Shown here: piece by piece, positions 1 through 5,758 of the stretch
Layout: each line of letters starts with the position of its first letter
Position numbering within the stretch: the stretch's first letter is position 1
Origin: Aquincola sp.
GTDB taxonomy: Bacteria > Pseudomonadota > Gammaproteobacteria > Burkholderiales > Burkholderiaceae_C
Assembly: GCA_029884035.1 (NCBI GenBank)
Contig: JAOUIM010000252.1
Coordinates: 1 to 5,758 of the forward strand
Reading direction: 5' to 3'
DNA: 5,758 nucleotides
The notes under the pieces: generated by a model
Seen by the model: the letters and a program-made list of their open reading frames with translations, nothing else
The model's database searches: none
Told to the model about the DNA's origin: nothing
Position numbers and translations under genes: made by a program

Positions 1-249
1 GCCACGGCGCCTGTGCGCACGCCCGACAACGACGACGACACGATCCGGCTCGTTGCGAGCGCGGCCAACGAAACGATCGATGCACTGACGTTGCCCGCCT
101 CGCGCCAGGCCGCGGCGATCGAGCGCGTCGCGCACCGCTATGCGCGCACGCTCGATCTGACCGCGCGCGACCTCGTGGCCGCCCTTCAGGGCAGCGCGGT
201 GGCCGGACCGGCCCCGGCGTCGAGGCACGCACCGCTGTCGGCCGCCTGA
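1..249 (+). CDS. Small unrecognised protein, possibly 5'-truncated by the window edge
   Basis: I do not recognise this protein. The frame is open from the first base of the window and ends in TGA at 247-249. A GTG at 13 could start a 78-residue protein, but only 12 bases precede it, no ribosome binding site is visible there, and the frame continues to position 1, so the gene may begin upstream. The visible part opens with an acidic stretch (DNDDD), followed by an Ala/Arg-rich segment likely to be helical (about residues 10-60 counted from the GTG) and a short Pro/Ala/Ser tail. There is no signal peptide, membrane segment or Cys/His metal motif. Its TGA overlaps the ATG of the downstream kinase gene by one base, which suggests translational coupling and a shared role with that kinase. 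Codon use matches the neighbours, so I judge it real; function unknown. Confidence 0.55.
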   Translation, partial: ATAPVRTPDNDDDTIRLVASAANETIDALTLPASRQAAAIERVAHRYARTLDLTARDLVAALQGSAVAGPAPASRHAPLSAA

Positions 250-2720
250 TGAATGCCCGCGCGCCGGCCCCGCGGATCGGGCGATTCGTACTGCTCCGTG
301 AGCTGGGGCGCGGTGCGCAGGCGACCGTCTGGCTCGCACACGACCCGCGCTTGGATCGCGAGGTGGCGCTCAAGGTGCTGGACCCGACCGACGACGCACT
401 GGCGGTCGACCAATGGCTGCACGAGGCGCGCGCGGTGAGCCGCCTCGCGCACCCGAACCTGGTGCCGGTGTTCGAGGCCGACGAATCCGAGGGACGCCCC
501 TACCTCGTGTTCGAGTACGTGCCGGGCCCCACGCTCTCGTCGCTGCTGCGCGAACACGGCGGCTCGCTGCCGGCGCGCGAGGCGGTCGCGCTGATGCTCG
601 GCGTGCTCGATGCGCTGGCGTTGGCGCACGAACGCGGCATCGTGCACCGTGACCTCAAGCCGTCGAACGTCCTGATCGACACCGAAGGCCGCGCGCGCGT
701 GATGGACTTCGGCATTGCCGCGCGTCGCAACGATGCGGGGGAGTCCGGCATCACCTGTGGCACGCCCGGGTACATCTCGCCCGAGGCTGCGCGGGGCGCG
801 GCGCCGCAGCCGGCGATGGACCTCTTCGCCGCGGGCGTGATGCTCGCCGAGATGCTTGGCGGTCGCCGCTTGCTGGAGGAGCGAGACCCGGTGCGCGCGC
901 TCGAACGCGTTCAGCGCGAGGATCTGGCGCTGGCCGCGACGCGGGTCGACGGCGAGCCGATCGACGAGGCTCTGCGCGCCATCGTGCAGCGTGCACTCGC
1001 GCGCGATGCCGTTGAACGAACGCGCAGCGCCGCGGCACTGCGGCAGTCACTGGCTGGCTGGTTGCAGGGGGAGGCCGCGAGCGCAGACCCGGGCGATGCT
1101 GTCGATGCTGTGGGAGGCGACGACGAGGGTCACGCGACGCTGTACTTCCTGTTGCGCCGCATGAAGACGAGGGCCGATTTCCCGGCGCTTTCCGATGCAG
1201 TCGGTCGCATCCAGCGCGTGGCCGACTCCGAGCGCGAGAATCTCTCGGCGCTGGCCGACGAGATCCTCAAGGACGTCGCCCTGACCCACAAGCTGCTGCG
1301 GCTCGTCAACTCGGCGCACTACAGCGCGGCGGGGGGTGCGGTCACCACGGTGTCGCGCGCGGTCGCGCTGGTGGGTTTTGCCGGCATTCGCAACATGGCG
1401 CTGTCGCTCGTGCTGCTCGAGCACATGCAGGACAAGCGCCATGCCGAGCAGTTGAAGGAAGAATTCCTTCGTGCGCTGATGGCCGCCATGTTGGCCAAGG
1501 AACTGACCGCGCACGGCTATGAGGCCGAGGAGAGTTTTCTTGCCGCAATGTTCCAGAACCTCGGCCGCCTCCTGGTGGAGTTCTACTTTCCCGAAGAAGC
1601 GCGGCAGGTCCGCTCGATGGTGCGCCCGGCCACGGCACGCGTGGCGGCGCTCGCCGAGGCGACCGCGGTGCAGCGCGTGCTCGGACTCTCCCTCGCCGAA
1701 ATCGGTCTGGGCGTCGCGAGGGCCTGGGGCCTGCCCGACGCCTTGCAGCGCGTGATGCTTGCGCCCGAGGGAGAGGCCCCCGCACACCAGCTGCCGAGCA
1801 GCGGGCCGCAGCACCAGCGCTGGCTCGGCCGCATGGCCACGCAGGTTGCCGACGCGATGCTGAATGAGGACGGGGAGGGCGCCGATGCGAGGCTTGCGGC
1901 GCGCATCGAGACGATTGCCGACGCGCATGCGCGGGCATTGCGCCTGTCTCCCGAGCAGGTACAGGCTGCAGTGCATCAGGCGCAGGAGCGCCTGTCGCAG
2001 CTGGCCCAGGCGATGCAGATCCAGCTCGGCCCCAAGGCGCGCGCGCGCCGGTTGTTGAGGTCCGAGGCGCCCACGCCATCGGCCACCGGTGAGTTGCTCG
2101 ACGAGCACACACTGAAGGCCAGCGAGACCGCGCCGGCCGGTCAGGGCAAGGCGCCGGACATCGGGACAGGCTCGCCAGCCGACGCGGCGAGAGTGGCCGA
2201 GGTGCTGGCGCAGGGCGTGCAGGACATCACCCAGCACATGGTCGCCGACTCGTTCCAGCTCAACGAGGTGCTGCGCATGATCCTCGAGACGATGATGCGT
2301 GCGCTCGGGCTGCGGCGCGTGGTCTTCTGCCTGCGCGACCCGAAGACGCACATGCTCACCGGCCGTTTCGGCCTCGGCGAGGGCGCCCAGGCCGCGGCTG
2401 CCGCGATCCGCGTGCCGCTGGGCAAGCCTGCAGGCGGCGCGCTGCCCGATCTGTTTGTTGCAGTGTGCGCCAGGGGTGTCGACACGCTGATCGCCGATGC
2501 GACGCAGCCTTCGATCGCCCAACGTCTGCCCTCGTGGTTCACGCAGCGGATCGGCGCACCATCGTTCCTGCTGCTGCCGATGCAGATGAAGGGCGCACCG
2601 TTCGCGCTGATCTATGGCGACCAGCCCAAGGCCAGCGGCATCGTGCTGGGGGAGAAGGAACTCGCGCTGCTGCGCACGCTGCGCAATCAGGGCGTGATGG
2701 CGTTCAGGCAGGTGGGGTGA
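249..2720 (+). CDS. Ser/Thr protein kinase fused to HDOD domain and C-terminal GAF-like region
   Basis: This is an 823-residue multidomain signalling protein, presumably cytoplasmic, since no signal peptide or membrane helix is visible. Residues about 12-272 form a complete Hanks-type kinase: glycine loop GRGAQATV (20-27), ATP-binding Lys42 in VALK, probable helix-C Glu59, catalytic HRDLKPSN (133-140), DFG (153-155), a short activation segment with GTPGYISPE (171-179) and Asp191 of subdomain IX. All catalytic residues are present, so it should be active. Residues about 298-500 match an HDOD domain (FPALSDAV at 311-318, LLRLVNSAHYS at 349-359, AVALVGFAGIRNMALS at 371-386); the position of an HD-phosphohydrolase His-Asp pair reads Gln-Asn (436-437), as expected for a non-enzymatic HDOD. 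A helical Gln/Ala-rich linker (about 560-600) and a disordered stretch (about 601-645) lead to a GAF-like region (about 650-820), which is the least certain assignment. No Shine-Dalgarno precedes the ATG; coupling to the upstream gene is likely. Substrate and signal are unknown. Confidence 0.93.
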   Translation: MNARAPAPRIGRFVLLRELGRGAQATVWLAHDPRLDREVALKVLDPTDDALAVDQWLHEARAVSRLAHPNLVPVFEADESEGRPYLVFEYVPGPTLSSLLREHGGSLPAREAVALMLGVLDALALAHERGIVHRDLKPSNVLIDTEGRARVMDFGIAARRNDAGESGITCGTPGYISPEAARGAAPQPAMDLFAAGVMLAEMLGGRRLLEERDPVRALERVQREDLALAATRVDGEPIDEALRAIVQRALARDAVERTRSAAALRQSLAGWLQGEAASADPGDAVDAVGGDDEGHATLYFLLRRMKTRADFPALSDAVGRIQRVADSERENLSALADEILKDVALTHKLLRLVNSAHYSAAGGAVTTVSRAVALVGFAGIRNMALSLVLLEHMQDKRHAEQLKEEFLRALMAAMLAKELTAHGYEAEESFLAAMFQNLGRLLVEFYFPEEARQVRSMVRPATARVAALAEATAVQRVLGLSLAEIGLGVARAWGLPDALQRVMLAPEGEAPAHQLPSSGPQHQRWLGRMATQVADAMLNEDGEGADARLAARIETIADAHARALRLSPEQVQAAVHQAQERLSQLAQAMQIQLGPKARARRLLRSEAPTPSATGELLDEHTLKASETAPAGQGKAPDIGTGSPADAARVAEVLAQGVQDITQHMVADSFQLNEVLRMILETMMRALGLRRVVFCLRDPKTHMLTGRFGLGEGAQAAAAAIRVPLGKPAGGALPDLFVAVCARGVDTLIADATQPSIAQRLPSWFTQRIGAPSFLLLPMQMKGAPFALIYGDQPKASGIVLGEKELALLRTLRNQGVMAFRQVG

Positions 2721-2813
2721 CGAGCCTTACCCCCGGCACTGGTTGCAACGCTGAGGGCTGCTTGGTTCCCCACCTGACCCGGTTGGGCGCGCTTCCATGC
2801 GGGGAGGCCCGTC
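2719..2813 (-). ncRNA. ffs: 4.5S RNA, small signal recognition particle RNA
   Basis: The RNA partner of Ffh in the signal recognition particle, which targets nascent membrane proteins to FtsY and the translocon. On the minus strand, 2780-2755 carries the conserved apical domain: GGTCAGGT, a GGAA tetraloop (2769-2766), then AAGCAGCC. The tetraloop is closed by GG/CC where E. coli has CC/GG, so pairing is kept by a two-pair swap. The ends close a long hairpin: GACGGGCC (2813-2806) pairs along all 8 positions with GGCTCGTC (2726-2719), allowing one G-U pair, followed by CCCC pairing with GGGG and further internal pairs. The length of about 95 nt fits the small bacterial SRP RNA class. Exact mature ends are inferred from the terminal helix. 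The 3' end overlaps the last two bases of the convergent kinase stop codon. No T-rich intrinsic terminator is visible beyond it, so 3' trimming or another termination route is likely. Confidence 0.92.
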
Positions 2814-2820
2814 GAGGCGG

Positions 2821-2826
2821 ATTGTA
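2821..2826 (-). promoter_or_regulatory. Probable -10 box of the 4.5S RNA gene
   Basis: TACAAT on the minus strand differs from the sigma-70 consensus TATAAT at one base. It ends 7 bases before position 2813, which is where the RNA terminal helix begins, so it sits at the right distance to set that start. No good -35 is seen; the hexamer at a 17-base spacing (2849-2844, CGGTGC) is a poor match. The whole promoter would lie in the 41-bp gap after the PurM-like stop codon, though read-through from that gene is also possible. Confidence 0.6.
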
Positions 2827-2854
2827 GTTGGCCGCTGGGGCACGCACCGCGCGC

Positions 2855-3958
2855 TCAGCGCAGCTGCAACGCGTCGTCGCCGAATTCGATGCCCAGCGGC
2901 TCGATCACGAGGCGCTTCGCGCCGGCCTCGACAGCGCCAGCGACCCAGGCCTGGACGCCTTGGGCGCGAGCAACAGCCACGGTACGCTCGGCCTCGGCCG
3001 ATGCAACGAACAGCGCGAAACCGGCACCCATGTTCAACGTCGAGTAGGCCTCGCGGTCGTCCTGCTGCGCGTGCTGCTGGATGAACCGCAAGACCGGCGG
3101 TACCGGAGGCAATTGCGTGATGCGGTAGGTGAATGCAGCCGGATGGCGCAACAGCTTGCGCCATCCGTGCCCGGTGATGTTGGCGGCATAGTGCGGCGCG
3201 ATGCCGGAGCGCCACAGCGTTTCGGTCACCGGCGCGTACAGCGTGGTCGGTGCGAGCAGGGCTTCACCATAGGTCGCGTCACTCGCATCGATCGCGGTCA
3301 GGTAGCCTCGCGGCAATCGCTCGACCAGCTTGCGCGCGAGCGACAGCCCGTTGGCATGGATGCCCGACGACGCCAGCAGCACGATCGCGTCCCCCGCGGC
3401 GAGCCTGTCGCCCACCGACAGGCGCTGCTTCGGGTTGATCAGCCCGGTGCAACTGGCGGCCAGGTCGATGCGGCCAGCCTCGACGATCCCCGCCAGTGCC
3501 GGCGTCTCGCCGCCGCCCCAGGCCACGCCGCAGACCTCGCACGCGTGCCGCCAGCCATCGACGAGCGCGGCAGCCCGCTCGGCGTCGCCAAACCAGTCGC
3601 TGCCGCCCGCCGCCCAGTAGGCCTGCACGACGAGCGGCGTGGCGCCCACCGTGATCAGGTCGTTGACCGCCATCGCGATCGTGTCCTGCGCGATGCCGGC
3701 GTAGTAGCTGCGCCCTGTGAGCCGCGACATCTCGTCGGCCACCAGCGCCTTGCTGCCGAGGCACTCGACGATGCTTGCCAGGTAGAACGGTCCGACATCG
3801 ACCACGTAGGCCGACTCGCCGCGCGAGGCCTTCACTTCGGCAAAGCCGTGAGAGGCGAGCTGGCCCGCGGTGGCCGCGGCGGCGCGCTGCGCGGCCACCT
3901 TGAGCGGGTCGATCTTGTCGTAGTCGACGCCGGCCTGTTCGTACGTGAGCACCGTCAT
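2855..3958 (-). CDS. PurM-like protein (AIR synthase family), divergent paralogue
   Basis: A 367-residue protein of the PurM/AIR synthase superfamily. Canonical PurM closes formylglycinamidine ribonucleotide to aminoimidazole ribonucleotide with ATP in purine synthesis. Family signatures run in order: YEQAGVDYD (6-14), the E-C-L-G-S-K counterpart of DGVGTK (65-70), GIAQDTIAMAVNDLITVGA (88-106, very close to PurM), GGGET (148-152), SSGIHANGLSLARKL (197-211), LLAPTTLY (234-241), ITGHGW (261-266) and NMGAGFALF (309-317). Departures from E. coli-type PurM are the missing glycine-rich GGFGAL segment near the N-terminus, Glu replacing Asp in the DGVGTK motif, and GHGWRKLLRHP replacing GGGFWENIPRVLP. 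The length is slightly above the usual 345 or so. It may be the working AIR synthase of this organism or a paralogue with a related ATP-dependent reaction; this window cannot decide, so no gene symbol is given. The ATG at 3958 has no visible Shine-Dalgarno but lies just after a -10-like hexamer. The gene is divergent from dnaX. Confidence 0.87.
   Translation of the reverse strand: MTVLTYEQAGVDYDKIDPLKVAAQRAAAATAGQLASHGFAEVKASRGESAYVVDVGPFYLASIVECLGSKALVADEMSRLTGRSYYAGIAQDTIAMAVNDLITVGATPLVVQAYWAAGGSDWFGDAERAAALVDGWRHACEVCGVAWGGGETPALAGIVEAGRIDLAASCTGLINPKQRLSVGDRLAAGDAIVLLASSGIHANGLSLARKLVERLPRGYLTAIDASDATYGEALLAPTTLYAPVTETLWRSGIAPHYAANITGHGWRKLLRHPAAFTYRITQLPPVPPVLRFIQQHAQQDDREAYSTLNMGAGFALFVASAEAERTVAVARAQGVQAWVAGAVEAGAKRLVIEPLGIEFGDDALQLR
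3140..3167 (-). repeat. Perfect 12-bp inverted repeat (strong hairpin) inside the PurM-like gene
   Basis: On the minus strand the arm CGGATGGCGCAA is followed by a four-base loop GCTG and then by TTGCGCCATCCG, the exact reverse complement of the first arm. It lies within the codons for residues about 264-273 of the PurM-like protein (GWRKLLRHP region). No T run follows on either strand, so it is not a classical intrinsic terminator. It could fold in the mRNA and slow ribosomes or protect the transcript, or it may be a chance product of the protein sequence and GC-rich codon use. Confidence 0.75.
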
Positions 3959-3966
3959 GGCGCGGG

Positions 3967-3972
3967 ATTATC
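3967..3972 (-). promoter_or_regulatory. Possible -10 box of the PurM-like gene
   Basis: GATAAT on the minus strand differs from TATAAT at one base and lies 8 bases before the ATG at 3958. If used, transcription would start at or within a few bases of the start codon, giving a leaderless or nearly leaderless mRNA. This agrees with the lack of a Shine-Dalgarno sequence. A -35 match is not visible at 16-18 base spacing, so the call is tentative. Confidence 0.4.
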
Positions 3973-3998
3973 GGCCACGGTGGCGCGGCGGGCGCCTC

Positions 3999-4004
3999 TA
4001 GAAT
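3999..4004 (+). promoter_or_regulatory. Possible -10 box of dnaX
   Basis: TAGAAT differs from TATAAT at one base and ends 7 bases before the chosen dnaX ATG at 4012, so a normal start site would fall on or next to the initiator codon. The hexamer overlaps the alternative in-frame ATG at 4003, which argues against that earlier start. No convincing -35 hexamer is seen upstream; the candidate at a 17-base spacing (3976-3981) is CACGGT. No Shine-Dalgarno is present between 3985 and 4011 except a weak GGA at 4005-4007. Confidence 0.45.
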
Positions 4005-4011
4005 GGACCGC

Positions 4012-5758
4012 ATGTCCTATGTCGTGCTCGCGCGCAAGTACCGGTCGCGGACCTTCTCCGAGATGGTCGGCCAGGAGGCGGTGGTCACGGCGCTGACGCA
4101 TGCGCTGGAGCAGCGGCGCCTGCATCACGCCTACCTGTTTACCGGCACGCGCGGCATCGGCAAGACGACGGTTTCGCGCATCCTCGCAAAGTGCCTGAAT
4201 TGCACCGGGACCGACGGCAACGGCGGCATCACCGCGACACCCTGCGGCGTGTGCACCGCGTGCACCGAGATCGATGCCGACCGCTACATCGACTACATCG
4301 AGCTCGACGCGGCTTCCAATCGCGGGATCGACGAGATCCGCGACCTGCTAGAGCGCGCGGCCTACAAGCCCAGCGTGGGCCGCTTCAAGATCTTCATGAT
4401 CGACGAGGCGCACCAGCTCACGAAGGACTCGTTCAACGCGCTGCTGAAGACGCTCGAGGAGCCGCCCGACTACCTCAAGTTCGTCCTGGCCACCACCGAC
4501 CCCGAGAAGATGCTGCCCACGGTGCTGTCGCGCTGCCTGCAGTTCAACCTGCGGCCGATGGCGCCCGAGGTCATCGCGGCGCACCTCGAGCATGTTCTGA
4601 ACGCCGAGCGCGTGGCTTTCGACCCGACGTCGATCCGGCTGCTCGCGCGGGCGGCCCGGGGGTCGATGCGCGACGCGTTGTCGCTGACCGACCAGGCGAT
4701 CGCATTCGGCGGGGGCAAGCTCGAGGCCGATGCGGTGCGCACGATGCTCGGCAGCGTCGACCGCGGCCATGCAGAGCGTTTCGTTCGCGCGCTGGCGGCG
4801 CGCGACGGGCGCGCGGTGCTTGCCGGCGTCGACGGTCTGCGCGAGCATGGGCTGTCTGCGGCTGGCACGCTCGAGGAGCTCACGGGATTGCTGCAGCAGA
4901 TGGCGGTCGAACAGGCCGTGCCTGGCGCCTTGCCCGATAACGATCCCGACGTGCAGGTCGTGCGCGAACTCGCCGCGCTGCTGCCCGCCGACGAGACCCA
5001 GCTGCTCTACAGTTTTGCGTTGCATGGGCGCCAGGAACTGGCGCTCTCACCGGATGCCTACGCAGGCCTTGCGATGGTGCTGTTGCGGCTGCTGGCGTTT
5101 GCGCCGGCAGGCGAGGGCGGCGCGGCGCCGCAGCGCGCGGGATCGCCGGGCTCGTCGGCACGCAGCGCAACGCCAGTGGCCGCGCTGTCGCGTACCGCAG
5201 CCTCGCGCACCGCGACCACGCCGCCCACGCCGGCTCCCGGTTCGACGCCGGCACCTGCGAGTTCGGCACAGACGCTGCGCCGCTCCCGCGGCGCCGAAAT
5301 TCCGGCGTGGCTCGACGACGGGCCGCCCGACGAGCAGCCCACCACGCTTGGCAATGCGGCCGCAACCAAGGCCCCCACGGCGCCGACACTGGAGCCGACG
5401 GCCTTGGGCGAGCGCTGGGTCTCGCTCGTGACCCTGCTCAACCAGCAGCAACTCATCGCTGCACTGGTGCGCGAACTGGCGATGCAAGCGCAACTGATCG
5501 AGCAGCGCGACGGCGCCGAGCCGGTCTGGCGCTTGCGCGTCGAGCGCGAGTCGCTGCGTTCGCCGGCGCTGGTCGACAAGCTGCGCGGCGCGCTCGTCAA
5601 TGCGCTGGGCATCGAGACACTGCGCCTGGAAACAGAGCCGGGGAACGTGACGGACAACCCGGCCAAGCGCGAGGCGGCCGAGCGCGAGCGGCGACTGCGC
5701 GAGGCCGAAGCCTTCATCCGCAGTGACCCGCTGGTGCAGGAGATGCTCGCGCAGTTTC
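4012..5758 (+). CDS. dnaX: DNA polymerase III subunit tau (clamp loader ATPase), 3' end cut by window
   Basis: DnaX is the ATPase of the clamp loader, which opens the beta clamp and, through its C-terminal domains, binds the helicase and the polymerase core. The 582 visible residues begin MSYVVLARKYR, as in known DnaX proteins. They include Walker A GTRGIGKT (45-52), zinc-binding cysteines at 64, 78, 81 and 84, Walker B IDEAHQL (130-136), the sensor 1 segment LATTD (159-163), the arginine-finger SRC motif (173-175) and sensor 2 GSMRDALSLTDQAI (217-230). The clamp-loader collar domain extends to about 365. A Pro/Ala/Ser/Thr-rich linker (about 366-462) leads to the C-terminal tau domain (about 463-582). 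The frame is open to the last base; the ending DPLVQEMLAQF is near the usual C-terminus, so little is missing. No A-run slippery heptamer for gamma production is seen. The start at 4012 is preferred over an in-frame ATG at 4003, which would add MDR. Confidence 0.96.
   Translation, partial: MSYVVLARKYRSRTFSEMVGQEAVVTALTHALEQRRLHHAYLFTGTRGIGKTTVSRILAKCLNCTGTDGNGGITATPCGVCTACTEIDADRYIDYIELDAASNRGIDEIRDLLERAAYKPSVGRFKIFMIDEAHQLTKDSFNALLKTLEEPPDYLKFVLATTDPEKMLPTVLSRCLQFNLRPMAPEVIAAHLEHVLNAERVAFDPTSIRLLARAARGSMRDALSLTDQAIAFGGGKLEADAVRTMLGSVDRGHAERFVRALAARDGRAVLAGVDGLREHGLSAAGTLEELTGLLQQMAVEQAVPGALPDNDPDVQVVRELAALLPADETQLLYSFALHGRQELALSPDAYAGLAMVLLRLLAFAPAGEGGAAPQRAGSPGSSARSATPVAALSRTAASRTATTPPTPAPGSTPAPASSAQTLRRSRGAEIPAWLDDGPPDEQPTTLGNAAATKAPTAPTLEPTALGERWVSLVTLLNQQQLIAALVRELAMQAQLIEQRDGAEPVWRLRVERESLRSPALVDKLRGALVNALGIETLRLETEPGNVTDNPAKREAAERERRLREAEAFIRSDPLVQEMLAQF

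Noticed and set aside
201..213. GGCCGG-A-CCGGCC palindrome near the end of the first gene
   Set aside because: Short G/C-only palindromes are common by chance in such GC-rich coding DNA, and nothing nearby suggests a binding site.
1047..2522. Long 491-codon open frame on the minus strand, antisense to the kinase-HDOD gene
   Set aside because: Its translation is rich in Arg, His and Gln with no family motif, typical of the antisense frame of a GC-rich gene. The plus-strand frame over the same bases carries clear kinase and HDOD motifs.
2719..2813. The strong inverted repeat after the kinase stop as a rho-independent terminator
   Set aside because: There is no T run on either strand after the stem, and the structure with its GGAA apical domain is explained fully by the 4.5S RNA.
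2727..3215. 162-codon minus-strand frame spanning 4.5S RNA and the end of the PurM-like gene
   Set aside because: It reads through the structured RNA and an alternative frame of the PurM-like gene, with no start signal or recognisable motif.
4003..4011. ATG at 4003 as the dnaX start
   Set aside because: It is in frame but would add MDR before the conserved MSY start of DnaX proteins and lies inside the probable -10 box.
2828..4096. 422-codon open frame on the plus strand covering the PurM-like gene, its promoter gap and the dnaX start
   Set aside because: It is antisense to a gene with ordered PurM-family motifs, runs through the divergent promoter gap into dnaX in the wrong frame, and its product has an Arg/Gln-rich composition without recognisable domains.
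4191..4940. Open frames on both strands overlapping dnaX (also 4348-5025 minus, 4730-5431 plus, 5307-5726 plus)
   Set aside because: All lie in other frames of the unmistakable dnaX coding sequence and give low-complexity Arg/Ala-rich translations.

Overview
This GC-rich window is densely coding and looks like the chromosome of a betaproteobacterium, most likely of the Burkholderiales type. Three things point that way: the strong G/C bias at third codon positions, the DnaX sequence, and the form of the 4.5S RNA apical loop (GG-GGAA-CC rather than the CC-GGAA-GG of E. coli). The taxonomic call is inference from recalled family features; no search was run. I see no mobile element, CRISPR array or tRNA.

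Layout. Positions 1-249 (+) hold the C-terminal end, or all, of a small unrecognised protein. Its stop codon overlaps the start of the next gene by one base. Positions 249-2720 (+) encode an 823-residue cytoplasmic signalling protein that fuses a complete Hanks-type Ser/Thr kinase domain, an HDOD domain and a C-terminal GAF-like region. Positions 2719-2813 (-) hold a gene that open-reading-frame analysis misses: the small signal recognition particle RNA (4.5S RNA, ffs). It has a plausible -10 box directly upstream, and its 3' end abuts the kinase stop codon. Positions 2855-3958 (-) encode a 367-residue PurM/AIR-synthase-family protein that departs from canonical PurM in several motifs. A 53-bp divergent gap follows, with a -10-like hexamer for each direction. 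From 4012 (+) to the window end runs dnaX, the DNA polymerase III tau subunit, cut by the window edge probably within a few dozen residues of its C-terminus.

How the genes relate. The small first gene and the kinase-HDOD gene look like one translationally coupled unit of unknown signalling role. ffs (protein targeting), the PurM-like enzyme (purine-type chemistry) and dnaX (replication clamp loading) are housekeeping-type genes with no direct pathway link. ffs and the PurM-like gene share a strand; the PurM-like gene and dnaX are divergent from a very short shared promoter region and both may make leaderless mRNAs.

The points most worth a second look are the kinase-HDOD-GAF fusion with its coupled small protein, the divergent PurM paralogue with a perfect 12-bp hairpin at one of its altered motifs, the ffs gene packed into a convergent gap, and the paired leaderless-looking starts. 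I did not find a convincing wholly new system here.
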